From positions 124,001-188,000 of the forward strand of contig NZ_BONW01000028.1 of the NCBI RefSeq assembly GCF_016862915.1: 64,000 nucleotides of DNA. Direction: 5' to 3'. Numbering within the stretch: position 1 is the stretch's first letter; the number at the start of each line of letters is the position of its first letter. The position numbers and the translations under genes are program-made. Below the pieces are notes generated by a model that was given only the letters and a program-made list of their open reading frames with translations, was not told where the DNA came from and searched no databases. Positions 7,955-16,174 of the stretch are shown here, in pieces. Source of the stretch: Plantactinospora endophytica (lineage in GTDB: Bacteria > Actinomycetota > Actinomycetes > Mycobacteriales > Micromonosporaceae).

Positions 7955-8224
7955 GCCGGATCTCCTTGGCGTTGTACGGCCACGGTGGCCGCATCCGCTC
8001 CTGAGACGGAGCAGCCGGACCGTTCTCGACATCCTTTGCGACATCTTCTTCGGGGAACCTTCCGACGCGGCATGCCCGTCGCCGGCAAGGCATATCGTTT
8101 CAGGTGAAAGCACCGCAAATCAGATATTCCCCCGCCATCCTACAGAAGTAACACCCCAGCTCAGCCGGGGCAGCCCGACACCGACCGGGACCGGGCGACT
8201 TCGGAGCAGGTGATCCCGGAGGTC

Positions 8225-9121
8225 TCAGCCCGGCCCGGGCGACGGCTCCGCCGCCATCGGGTTCTTCCGGGGCGGGGCGGCGGTGTAGGCCGGGTGGGCC
8301 CGGTGCAGCGCCCGGAACGGCGGGTAGCAGAGCATGATCAGTCGGGTGGTCAGCCAGGCCCGCCAGTAGCGGGCACCACCGACCCGCCCCGAGTGGCTGG
8401 CGTAGCAGCCGTCGGTCATCCTCAGGTACGCCCAGAAGTCGGCCGGGCGGCTCCGGAAGCGGCGCGCGGAGGTCCCTGCCCACAGCCTGCTGGCGAAGAG
8501 CACCCGGTGGCCGGCCCGGTGCAGGTGGATGCCGAGGTCGAGGTCCTCGTGGTAGCGGCGGTCGTCGCAGAGGTCGGCGCGGACGGCGTGCCAGGCCCGG
8601 GCCCGGACCGCCATGTTCGCGCCGAAGACCCAGTCGAGCCGCTGCCGGTTCGGAAGCGTCCACGCCCGGCGCAACACCAGGTCCACCGTGTTGAGGGCCG
8701 CCGGAAGGCGGATGTCGTAGTAGGTCACCGGACCGGTCACCGCCGCCACGGTGTCGTCCGCGAAGAGCCGGCGGACCTCTTCGACCCAGTACGGCGGCAG
8801 CCGGGTATCCGCGTCGATCCGGCCGATGACGTCACCGGTGGCCGCCATGAAACCGCGATCGCGGGCGGCCAGCACACCCAGCCGGGGTTCGGTCAGCAGC
8901 ACGATCCGATCGGCGTACCCGGCCAGTCGGTCCCGGGTGGCGTCCGTGGACGCGTTGTCCACCACGATGACCTCGTCGGCCGGTGTCGTCTGCCGAAGGA
9001 TTGTGTCGAGGCACGGCCCGATGGCCTCCTCCTCGTTGTGCACCGGCACGACGATCGAGACCCTCGGTGCCCGGGCCGGTCCCGCTCCGGCGCTGTCGGA
9101 TGGTCGAGCCGCACCGGTCAC
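8225..9121 (-). CDS. Family 2 glycosyltransferase
   Basis: The 298-residue protein is a GT-A fold family 2 glycosyltransferase, which transfers a sugar from a nucleotide donor. It opens with VSIVVPVHNEEEAIGPCL, has VIVVDNASTDAT, and carries the DAD metal/nucleotide motif at 103-105. A later acidic motif (YHEDLDLGIHLHRAGHR) matches the catalytic-base region. The C-terminal third (RAWLTTRLIMLCYPPFRAL) is amphipathic to hydrophobic and may touch the membrane. GTG 9121 has GGGAG six bases upstream; the frame stays open to 9196 but without a better site. Acceptor and product are unknown, and no polysaccharide genes are adjacent. Confidence 0.85.
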   Translation of the reverse strand: MTGAARPSDSAGAGPARAPRVSIVVPVHNEEEAIGPCLDTILRQTTPADEVIVVDNASTDATRDRLAGYADRIVLLTEPRLGVLAARDRGFMAATGDVIGRIDADTRLPPYWVEEVRRLFADDTVAAVTGPVTYYDIRLPAALNTVDLVLRRAWTLPNRQRLDWVFGANMAVRARAWHAVRADLCDDRRYHEDLDLGIHLHRAGHRVLFASRLWAGTSARRFRSRPADFWAYLRMTDGCYASHSGRVGGARYWRAWLTTRLIMLCYPPFRALHRAHPAYTAAPPRKNPMAAEPSPGPG

Positions 9122-9270
9122 GTTCCGCTCCCGCCCTCGGGGGTCGATGGATCGTCGCGCCGGAAGCGTGCCACGCGGGGCCCGTACCGGTGCCATCGCC
9201 GCAACGGTCCGCGAGGCTCGGCGCGACGGTCGGCGTCCTCCCGGTGTGCACGGAGACCCGCCGACTCGGC

Positions 9271-9879
9271 TCAGCTTTCGGTCGCGGTTGCCGCGACGGC
9301 GGCGTGTGGCCGCGCAGCGCCTTCGGCGGGCCGTTGCAGGCGCTCGACTTCGGTGAAGCCGGCTCGTGCCAGTCGCTCGGAGAACTCGTCGACCGGCCAG
9401 CGGTAGGCGGTGACGACCTTGTGGTCGAAGGCGGCGACCTCGTCACCCACGAAGAGCGCAAGCACCAACGTTCCGGCCGGGGCCATTGCCCGCCGGAACT
9501 CGGCGAGTACGCCGTCGAGAGCCTGCGGCGGCAGATGGATCAACGAACCCCAGGCCAGGATGCCGGCGACGGAGTGGTTGGCAACGCCGAGGTTCTCCAT
9601 CGAGCCGAGCTGGTGGCTGCCGTTCGGATGGGTTGCCCGCGCGTGGGCGATGAACTCGGGGACCAGGTCGATTCCGGTCGCGTCGACGCCGAACGAGCGG
9701 AGGTAGTCGGTCAGGTGCCCGGGCCCGCAGCCCAGGTCGAGCACGGTACCGGGTTGACCCGTCAGGTGTCGCCGGATGAAGGCGAGGTCGTCGGCGTGTA
9801 CCTGCTCGCGTGTGCCGAACAGCTCGATGTAGAGGTCCGCGACGGACGCGTACGCCTGCCGAACCTGGTCCGTGTCCAC
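9271..9879 (-). CDS. SAM-dependent class I methyltransferase
   Basis: This 202-residue Rossmann-fold methyltransferase has motif I VLDLGCGPG at about 46-54, the acidic residue ending beta-2 in ATGIDLVPEF, and a following hydrophobic strand (AGILAWGSLIHL) with a loop typical of small-molecule methyltransferases. The substrate is unknown. The start is placed at GTG 9879 because homologues begin just before DTDQVRQAY and because TATAGT lies six bases upstream of that GTG on the minus strand. This suggests a leaderless transcript with no ribosome site. The longer version to 9963 is possible but less likely. Confidence 0.85.
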   Translation of the reverse strand: MDTDQVRQAYASVADLYIELFGTREQVHADDLAFIRRHLTGQPGTVLDLGCGPGHLTDYLRSFGVDATGIDLVPEFIAHARATHPNGSHQLGSMENLGVANHSVAGILAWGSLIHLPPQALDGVLAEFRRAMAPAGTLVLALFVGDEVAAFDHKVVTAYRWPVDEFSERLARAGFTEVERLQRPAEGAARPHAAVAATATES

Positions 9880-10266
9880 CGCGCGACTATACGGGTCGTC
9901 GGGCTGGCGGAGCCGCCGCCGTTCGTACACCGGATCGAACGTCACCTCAGCGCGTTCCGACAACCCGAACCGTGGACGGACGCGCCCGGTGGCACCGACG
10001 GCGGGCCGTGACGCGGGCGGGGAGCGGCGACCCGTGCGACCATGGCGGCGATGGGATCCTCACCCGACGAACTCGTCGCGGGAGCCACGCGACGACGACA
10101 GGTACGCCGAAGACGCGGTGTGGTCGGCGCTCGTGCCGCTCGGCCATGCACAACTCACCGCTCCGGCGAGGCTCTGCGACGGCCGGTCGGCATCGCGCGC
10201 ATCGCGCCCTGAGCCGTCACCGCCGATGACCTCGCCACCCGACGTAGGAGGAGGACGGAGGACGCG
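9880..10266. other. Intergenic region between divergent genes
   Basis: About 390 bases without a supportable gene. It must hold the minus-strand methyltransferase promoter (TATAGT just above its start) and the hydrolase promoter. Near the right end is a strong GGAGGAGGACGGAGG ribosome-site tract. Short open frames here lack coding character. Confidence 0.6.
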
Positions 10267-11142
10267 ATGCAGGCAATCCAGAAGGTCCGCCATCGACAGG
10301 TCGACGTCGACGGTCTGGAGGTGTTCTACCGCGAGGCCGGGCATCCCGATCAGCCGACAGTACTGCTGCTGCACGGGTTCCCGAGTTCGTCGCACACCTT
10401 CCGCGAGGTCATGCCGACATTGGCGGACGTAGGCTACGTGATCGCGCCCGATCTTCCCGGCTTCGGCATGTCCTCGTCACCGACCGTCGACAAGTACGAG
10501 TACACCTTCGAGAACCTTTCGTGGACGGTCGAGAACCTCCTCGACCGGCTCGGGATCGAGCGCTTCTTCGTCTACCTGCACGACTTCGGCGCGCCGGTGG
10601 GATACCACCTGGCCACCCGCGCCCCGGACCGTGTCCGCGGCCTGATCGTGCAGAGCGGCAACGCGCACGAGGACGGCCTCGGCGAGCAGTGGAGCAGCGC
10701 GAAGGCGTACTGGGCCGACCCGACCGAGGACAGCCGGGCCGAGCTGCCCGACTGGTTGAACTTCGCCGGCACCCGTGACCAGTACCTCGCCGGGCTGCCC
10801 GAACGCCTGCGCGTGCTGCAACCACCCGAGTCGTGGCATCTCGACTGGGCGCGCATGAGTCGGCCCGGCAACATCGACGCGCAGTTCGCGCTGTTCACCG
10901 ACTACGCCAACCACGTCGCCCGGTTCGGGAAGATCGCCGAGTACCACCGGGCACACCAGCCGCCCGCGCTCGTGCTGTGGGGACGCCGCGACCCGTACTT
11001 CGACGTCGACGAGGTTCTCGCCTACCACCGCGCCCTGGAGCGTATGGACGCGCACATCTACGACGGCGGGCACTTCCTGTTGGAGACGCACGGGGCCGAA
11101 TGTGCCGAGCTGATGCGGGCGTTCGTGCTCGACAACGCGTGA
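10267..11142 (+). CDS. Alpha/beta hydrolase with Asp nucleophile (haloalkane dehalogenase / epoxide hydrolase type)
   Basis: The 291-residue enzyme has the alpha/beta hydrolase order: oxyanion motif HGFPSSSH (36-43), nucleophile elbow YLHDFGAPVG with Asp106, acid Asp near 242 (WGRRDPYFD) and catalytic His269 (DGGHFLLE). An Asp rather than Ser nucleophile marks the haloalkane dehalogenase, fluoroacetate dehalogenase and epoxide hydrolase branch. These form an ester with an alkyl carbon and hydrolyse it with water. Which of these it does cannot be read from the sequence. The cap region (about 150-215) is rich in aromatic residues. ATG 10267 follows a strong GGAGGAGGACGGAGG tract. It appears monocistronic. 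Confidence 0.85.
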   Translation: MQAIQKVRHRQVDVDGLEVFYREAGHPDQPTVLLLHGFPSSSHTFREVMPTLADVGYVIAPDLPGFGMSSSPTVDKYEYTFENLSWTVENLLDRLGIERFFVYLHDFGAPVGYHLATRAPDRVRGLIVQSGNAHEDGLGEQWSSAKAYWADPTEDSRAELPDWLNFAGTRDQYLAGLPERLRVLQPPESWHLDWARMSRPGNIDAQFALFTDYANHVARFGKIAEYHRAHQPPALVLWGRRDPYFDVDEVLAYHRALERMDAHIYDGGHFLLETHGAECAELMRAFVLDNA

Positions 11143-11174
11143 CCCCCGCACCATCACCTGCTGACGCCGACACC

Positions 11175-11195
11175 GACTCCGGCATCCGAGGAGTC
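11175..11195. terminator. Weak bidirectional hairpin between convergent genes
   Basis: GACTCC (11175-11180) and GGAGTC (11190-11195) form a six-pair stem with a nine-base loop, between the hydrolase and AraC gene ends. There is no U tract, as is usual in high-GC actinobacteria. Confidence 0.3.
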
Positions 11196-11203
11196 AGGAG
11201 CTG

Positions 11204-12199
11204 TTACGGCGACTGCAACGTCGTCGGTCCAGGCTGGAACTGCTTCCGGCGGTAGACCGTCGGTGAGACGCCGTGGACGGAGCGGAAGGTGCGGCTGAAG
11301 GCCGCCGGATGGGCGAAACCCCACCGACGTCCGATCTCGTGGATCGGCGTGGTGCGCAGTACGGGGTCGACGAGATCGCGCCGTGCCCGCTCCAGGCGCT
11401 GCTCGCGGATCCAGGCCGCAACGGTGACGTCCTCCGTCTCGAACAGGCGGTGCAGGTAGCTCACCGAGATGTGGTGCGCAGCGGCGACCGCGCTGACGGT
11501 CAATTGCGGATCATGGAGATGCTGTTGGACGAACGCCCGGATCCGCAGCGTCAGACTCCGCCGATGGGTACCCGGAGGAAGCTCGTGCTCGGCGTCGAGC
11601 GCGTGGGCGAACAGCGCCGAGATCAGGTCGACCAACACCGTTCCCAGTCGGGGGCCGTCGGCCGGACGGTAACCGTCGGCGTTCGCGCTGAGCCGGGTGA
11701 GGAATCCCGCGAGTAGGGCGCCGAATCCGTCCCTGCCTGGCAGCCGCCGCGCCAGGAGCTTCTCCACCTTGCTCTCCGGCAGGGGCAGCAGGGCTTTGGG
11801 GATCTCCATCCCGATCCCGGCCAGCCGGTGGCCACCGACGAGGCCACAGTCGAAGGGCCGGGACATGTCGACGACGTACAGGTCGTGTCGGCGATGTACG
11901 CCGTGTTCGCCGTTCTGGTGGATGTCGAAGGTCCCGTTCAGGACGAGCGAGAGGTGGTACAGCTCGGGAGCGGATCGGCGGACCAGTCCCGGTGTCCGGC
12001 GGCAGCGGATCGGCTGCAGCGCCGTGGGCCACACCTGCGCGGCACCGAGTTGCAGGATCCGCGCCTTCGCCCGGTAGTCGGCGGCGTGGTCGCTCGTCAT
12101 CACCATGGGTGCCGTCAGGTCGGCCAGGCGCTCGCACCAGACGCCGAACCGGTCCGCGACCGGCAGATCCTCGGTCCGGAACGCGGCGGCCTCGATCAT
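11204..12199 (-). CDS. AraC-family transcriptional regulator
   Basis: The 331-residue protein has an N-terminal sensor domain of the kind in AraC-binding-like regulators (about 1-200) and a C-terminal double helix-turn-helix. The DNA-binding part includes LTVSAVAAAHHISVSYLHRL and GRRWGFAHPAAFSRTFR, with the usual HGVSPTVYR ending. ATG 12199 has GGGAG upstream and matches the family start. A much longer open frame upstream of it overlaps the divergent secreted-protein genes and is rejected. The target is unknown; candidates are the convergent hydrolase gene or the divergent secreted protein gene at 12542. No ligand can be inferred. Confidence 0.9.
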   Translation of the reverse strand: MIEAAAFRTEDLPVADRFGVWCERLADLTAPMVMTSDHAADYRAKARILQLGAAQVWPTALQPIRCRRTPGLVRRSAPELYHLSLVLNGTFDIHQNGEHGVHRRHDLYVVDMSRPFDCGLVGGHRLAGIGMEIPKALLPLPESKVEKLLARRLPGRDGFGALLAGFLTRLSANADGYRPADGPRLGTVLVDLISALFAHALDAEHELPPGTHRRSLTLRIRAFVQQHLHDPQLTVSAVAAAHHISVSYLHRLFETEDVTVAAWIREQRLERARRDLVDPVLRTTPIHEIGRRWGFAHPAAFSRTFRSVHGVSPTVYRRKQFQPGPTTLQSP

Positions 12200-12541
12200 C
12201 CCGTCTCCCGTCGCAGTGTGTGCCCTGGTCGATCCGTCCACAACCATCCTGGCGAGCCGCTTCAAGTAATTTCGTGACGCCGGCCATGGCCGACACCCGA
12301 TTCGTCGGGCGCGGCGAGGTGGGCGGTCCGCTACGGCGCGGCGACCCTGCGTCGAAGGTACCCAATGTGGATGGTGGCGGCGAACGTGACCGACGGGTGG
12401 ACGCATTGCCAAGAGGTTGTGTAGCGCTCGCCAACGACGGTCCCGCGAACCGATGACACGCTGGTGATCGCCGGTCGAATTCCGTCGATGCGGCAGTGAT
12501 GGGTGCCGGTTTGGCATCCGGGTGAGGCAATAGGAGGGCAA
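12200..12541. other. Divergent intergenic region
   Basis: 342 bases between the AraC regulator start and a secreted-protein start. It presumably carries both promoters. I see no convincing -35/-10 pair and no gene, only the AGGAGGG ribosome site at 12532-12538. Confidence 0.5.
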
Positions 12542-13093
12542 GTGGGAGCGGCAATTCATGGTCAGGCGATCCGCGAGGCAGGGCGGCGTACGCGGACTCG
12601 ATCGGCAGGCGGCAGGATCGGTGCGGCGATGGTGTCCGTGGCCGTCGCGCTCGGGCTGTTCGTCGCCTCGCCGCAAGCGGCCCAGGCCGAATCGGCGTGC
12701 AATCCGTCGTCCAAGACCTTCAACATCCCGAATGCCCTCGACGTGGAGGTGACCGTCCTGCTGTGCGTGCGGACGGCCAGTGGCGGGATGGTCTACGCCA
12801 CCGGACTCGTCGAGTGGAACCGGGGCAACATCGGCAACATCTCCGACAACACGTTCGAGAACTTCATCCTCAACCTGCGGCTGGAGCGGGACGACGCGGA
12901 CATCAGGGAGACCGCGTGCAACGTCCGTACCGCCATCAACAACTACCGCGACGGCCAACTGGGGTGCACGACGGCGCAGGCCGCGAAGGGCAAGACGACG
13001 ACCTGGACGGCGGACGGCAACGTCGTTGCCAACATCGACAACGACGGTAACGGCAACTCGACCTGGAGCCTGGGGGGCAGCCCCCGGATCTGA
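12542..13093 (+). CDS. Secreted protein of unknown function
   Basis: The 183-residue product starts at GTG 12542, four bases after AGGAGGG. A basic N-terminus (RRTRTRSAGGR) leads into a hydrophobic core (AAMVSVAVALGLFVASPQ) and a probable cleavage site AQA|ES, so it is exported. The mature ~130 residues contain four Cys (ACNPSS, LLCVRT, TACNV, LGCTT), enough for two disulfides. They are rich in Asn and Thr with short beta-strand-like segments, and the end (NIDNDGNGNSTWSLGG) is Gly/Asn-rich. I do not recognise a family. It is followed by another secreted protein gene, which suggests shared export-related expression. Confidence 0.7.
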   Translation: MGAAIHGQAIREAGRRTRTRSAGGRIGAAMVSVAVALGLFVASPQAAQAESACNPSSKTFNIPNALDVEVTVLLCVRTASGGMVYATGLVEWNRGNIGNISDNTFENFILNLRLERDDADIRETACNVRTAINNYRDGQLGCTTAQAAKGKTTTWTADGNVVANIDNDGNGNSTWSLGGSPRI

Positions 13094-13140
13094 CCCCGGC
13101 GGCTGCACCACACCACGGGGCCAGGGCTCGGCCGGCAGGT

Positions 13141-13165
13141 CATACATACATGCATGCATACATGT
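13141..13165. repeat. (CATR)6 alternating purine-pyrimidine tract
   Basis: Six tandem CATA/CATG units give 25 bases of strict purine-pyrimidine alternation with an inner ATGCATGCAT palindrome. It lies 110 bp upstream of the beta-helix protein gene and is strikingly AT-rich for this DNA. It could be a regulatory target or a Z-DNA-prone element; this is untested. Confidence 0.75.
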
Positions 13166-13274
13166 CGGCCGAGATCGGGTGCGATCGCCTTGTCGGGCGG
13201 GTGCATCGGTGGTCATCGTGGTCTCGCCGACCCGTCGGGGTCGGCGATCGAAAGTGGTTCCAAAGGAGTTGGAC

Positions 13275-14327
13275 ATGCGCAGAATCTCCCTCGCGGCCGC
13301 CGGCATGGTGTGCGTCGCACTCGCGGGCGTACCGTCGGCGCTGCCCGCGACAGCCGCGCCCGTCGACCACGTCACCGTGTACGTGGACCCGGCGGCTGCC
13401 ACCGGCGCCGGAGCGGCGGAGCGGCGTACCGGCCGGACAGCCGGCACCGCCGTGGCCTCGATCGAGGAGGCGCAGGACGTCCTGCGTACCCGGAACGTGA
13501 AGAACGCGAAGGTGCTCGTGCCCGGTGGCACCTACCAGGCGGCGTCGACCATCCAGGTGACCTGGTCGCCACCGGGTGGCCGGCTCACCCTCGGCACGAT
13601 CGGCGCGGCGGCGGTGACCGTCGACTGCAGCACCTTCGACGACGGCAACGCCAACACCGAGTACGGGATGACGGTCACCGCCGACAACGTCACCGTCTCC
13701 AACTACGTCTTCCAGAACTGCCGCAACGGCGGGATCCGGGCCGCGGGTAGCTCGGGGAACCGGCTGATCGGGCTGGACGTCACCGGCAACACGTTCCGGC
13801 GGCTCGGCGGCAAGTTCCAGAGCGGACCCGGCAACGGGTACGGCGGGGTGCACGCCACGTACACCACCGGGCTCAACGTCGAGAACAACCTCTTCCAGAA
13901 CCTGGAGAACAGCGAGAGTCCCGCCGCGATGCACGGGGTCTACGTCGCCAACTACGCGCAGGACACCGTGATCTACAACAACCGGTTCGAGCTGATCTCG
14001 GGCGACCCGGTGCGTACCCGGAACCGGTCGGACAACACCACCGTCGACCTCAACAAGTTCTGGCGGACCGGCTCCTACGCGATCTTCAGCGACTGGCGGT
14101 TCGACAGCGAGGGATGCAGCACCAACGGCCTGTTCGACCGGAACCAGGTCGGCACCACCTCGTACAACAGCGACAGGTGGAACGAGGACGCGCAGGGCAG
14201 CATCAACCCGGTCCGGGTCCGCCTCTGGGGGCACGACGCGGCGACCAACGCCAACCTCTACGGCTGCTCCAGCGACCCGATCGTCTTCGGCGGGAACAAC
14301 GTCTACGTGACCAGCAAGCCCTGGTAG
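13275..14327 (+). CDS. Secreted right-handed parallel beta-helix protein
   Basis: The 350-residue product has a signal peptide (MRRISLAAAGMVCVALAG ..., probable cut after ATA|AP). The mature part is built of repeated short strands with Asn/Gly turns: VTVSNYVFQNCRNGGI, LDVTGNTFRRLGG, LNVENNLFQN, TVIYNNRFELISG and TVDLNKFWRTG. These are the rungs of a right-handed parallel beta-helix (pectate-lyase superfamily). The opening VYVDPAAATG and SIEEAQDVL match the usual first rungs. Such proteins are polysaccharide lyases, epimerases or non-catalytic glycan binders. I see no clear catalytic set, so activity is uncertain. ATG 13275 has AAAGGAG upstream. Cys near the C-terminus (GCSTNG, YGCSSD) may form a disulfide. 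Confidence 0.85.
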   Translation: MRRISLAAAGMVCVALAGVPSALPATAAPVDHVTVYVDPAAATGAGAAERRTGRTAGTAVASIEEAQDVLRTRNVKNAKVLVPGGTYQAASTIQVTWSPPGGRLTLGTIGAAAVTVDCSTFDDGNANTEYGMTVTADNVTVSNYVFQNCRNGGIRAAGSSGNRLIGLDVTGNTFRRLGGKFQSGPGNGYGGVHATYTTGLNVENNLFQNLENSESPAAMHGVYVANYAQDTVIYNNRFELISGDPVRTRNRSDNTTVDLNKFWRTGSYAIFSDWRFDSEGCSTNGLFDRNQVGTTSYNSDRWNEDAQGSINPVRVRLWGHDAATNANLYGCSSDPIVFGGNNVYVTSKPW

Positions 14328-14339
14328 GACGACGCTGCT

Positions 14340-14368
14340 CCGGGCCGTGCGAGACCTGCGCGGCCCGG
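14340..14368. terminator. Bidirectional terminator-like hairpin
   Basis: CCGGGCCG (14340-14347) pairs perfectly with CGGCCCGG (14361-14368) around a 13-base loop, between the convergent beta-helix and DAHP synthase genes. There is no U run. Confidence 0.5.
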
Positions 14369-14402
14369 ACGGGCGTCTACCGGGCGGCGACCCGGGGACC
14401 GG

Positions 14403-15815
14403 TCAGGCGGTGCCGGCCGGGTCGGACCGTCGGGCGGTGCCCCGGGGCCCACGGAACAGTTCGGCGGCCCGGAACGCGAGGTCGAGCGACTGCCCCCGGT
14501 TGAGCCTCGGGTCGCACGCCGACTCGTAGCGCCGGCCCAGGTCGTCCAGGGCCACCGCCGAGCCGCCACCGAGGCACTCCGCCACGTCGTCGCCGGTCAG
14601 TTCCACGTGCACACCGCCGGGATGGGTGCCCAGGCCGTGGTGCACCTCGAAGAACCCGGCGACCTCGTCCAGGATGTCGTCGAACTGCCGGGTCTTGTGC
14701 CCGCTCGGCGCCGTGATGGTGTTGCCGTGCATCGGGTCGCTCACCCACACCACCTCGGCCCCGGCGGCGGTGACCGCCTGCACCAGGCCGGGCAGCCGGT
14801 CCCGGATCCGTTTCGCACCCATCCGGACCACCAGGGTCAGCCGGCCGGGGACACGGTCCGGATCGAGCCGCTCGACGTACCCGAGGACCTCGTCGGCGCC
14901 GACCGAGGGGCCGAGCTTGACGGCCACCGGGTTGCGGACTCCGGCCAGGTACGCCACGTGCGCCCCGTCCAGCGCCCGGGTGCGTTCGCCGACCCACAGC
15001 AGGTGGCCGCTGCCGGCGTACCGCCCGCCGGTGCGCGGGTCGGTGCGGGTCAGCGCCGACTCGTAGTCCAGCAGCAGCCCCTCGTGACTGGTGAACAGTT
15101 CGACGGTGCGCAGGTCGGACAGGTCGACGTGGCAGACGTCCAGGAAACGCAGCGCCCGGTCGATCTCGTCGGCCAGCCGCTCGTACCGCTGACCGACCGG
15201 CGAGCGGGCGACGAAGTCCTGGTTCCAGGCGTGCACCTGCCGCAGGTCGGCGTACCCTCCGGCAACGAACGCCCGGATCAGCGCCAGCGTCGCCGCCGAC
15301 GCCTGGTACGCCTGGTGCAGCCGCCCCGGGTCCGGTCGGCGTGCCTCCGGGGTGAACTCGACGCCGTTGACCGCGTCGCCCCGGTACACCGGCAGGGTCA
15401 GCCCGTCCCGGGTCTCCGTCGGCGCCGACCGGGGCTTGGCGAACTGTCCGGCCATCCGGCCGACCTTCACCACCGGCATCGACGCCGCGTAGCTGAAGAC
15501 CACCGCCATCTGCAGCAGCGTCTCCAGTTTGCGGCGGACCGCCGCCGCCGAGGTGCCGGCGAAGGTCTCCGCACAGTCCCCGCCCTGGAGCAGGAACGCC
15601 CGCCCCCGGGCGACCTGCCCGAGCCGGTCGGTCAGCGTGTCGCATTCCTCGGGTGTCACCAGCGGAGGCAGCCCGGCCAACTGCCGGACCACCGCCCGCA
15701 ACGCGGACGGGTCCGGCCAGTCGGGCTGCTGCGCCGCCGGTCGGTCCCGCCATTCGTCGCCGGCCCGCTCGTCGGGCGCACCGACGGCGGGTGGGGCAAG
15801 GAGGGCCTTGGTCAT
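14403..15815 (-). CDS. Class II 3-deoxy-D-arabino-heptulosonate 7-phosphate synthase
   Basis: The 470-residue enzyme condenses phosphoenolpyruvate and erythrose 4-phosphate, the first shikimate step. Class II features are LQGGDCAETF, KVGRMAGQFAKPRS, RMGAKRIRDRL, VWVSDPMHGNT and the TRQFDDI segment, followed by GVHVELTGDDVAECLGGG. The 40-residue N-terminal extension is variable. It is close in style to the plant-like DAHP synthases found in phenazine and other aromatic antibiotic clusters (PhzC type). A housekeeping copy is expected elsewhere, so this one probably boosts chorismate for the cluster. ATG 15815 has GGAAGG upstream. It diverges from trpE. Confidence 0.93.
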   Translation of the reverse strand: MTKALLAPPAVGAPDERAGDEWRDRPAAQQPDWPDPSALRAVVRQLAGLPPLVTPEECDTLTDRLGQVARGRAFLLQGGDCAETFAGTSAAAVRRKLETLLQMAVVFSYAASMPVVKVGRMAGQFAKPRSAPTETRDGLTLPVYRGDAVNGVEFTPEARRPDPGRLHQAYQASAATLALIRAFVAGGYADLRQVHAWNQDFVARSPVGQRYERLADEIDRALRFLDVCHVDLSDLRTVELFTSHEGLLLDYESALTRTDPRTGGRYAGSGHLLWVGERTRALDGAHVAYLAGVRNPVAVKLGPSVGADEVLGYVERLDPDRVPGRLTLVVRMGAKRIRDRLPGLVQAVTAAGAEVVWVSDPMHGNTITAPSGHKTRQFDDILDEVAGFFEVHHGLGTHPGGVHVELTGDDVAECLGGGSAVALDDLGRRYESACDPRLNRGQSLDLAFRAAELFRGPRGTARRSDPAGTA

Positions 15816-16174
15816 GGCAACCTTCCGTCTCTGCGAGCCGAGCCGCAGCGTCGGCGTGACTGTCTGGCGCCGGCGCACGCGACGTCGGTGGGCGTACCGC
15901 CGGGCGAAGATCGCGGCGTCGGTGTGCCTGTCCGGGAACCGGCCCGGGGGTCGGCATCGCTTCCGCCGCCGGCAGCGTAGGCGGCTCTCGGCGGGCTCCG
16001 TCAACCGCCGACCGAACCGGACGGTCGTCCGGGGTACCCGTGCTGAGCTGCTGGAACTTCGCTCCGGGCCGGGCAAGTGGACCGACCCGGCGGCGGTCAA
16101 GTGGTCTGCTGGATCGCCGGACCGGCCTGCTTTCCTGACACCGGTGTGCGAAACGACCCGACGCAGGGGGCCAG
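15816..16174. other. Divergent promoter region between DAHP synthase and trpE
   Basis: 359 bases without a supportable gene. No Trp-rich leader peptide or attenuator hairpin pair is apparent. A GGGGG ribosome site precedes the trpE start at 16175. Confidence 0.5.

Noticed and set aside
6728-8107. 459-residue plus-strand open frame
   Set aside because: Antisense to the DUF1707 and VOC genes, both of which have clear family motifs and ribosome sites.
10050-10212. Short plus-strand frame upstream of the Asp-nucleophile hydrolase
   Set aside because: Arg-rich composition, no ribosome site and no conserved pattern.
11204-13531. 775-residue minus-strand frame covering the AraC regulator and more
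   Set aside because: Everything before residue M at 12199 is low-complexity and antisense to two signal-peptide-bearing genes.
13140-14234. 364-residue minus-strand frame opposite the beta-helix gene
   Set aside because: Val/Gly/Asp-rich shadow frame; the plus strand has a signal peptide and repeated beta-helix rungs.
14607-15980. 457-residue plus-strand frame
   Set aside because: Shadow of the class II DAHP synthase on the other strand.
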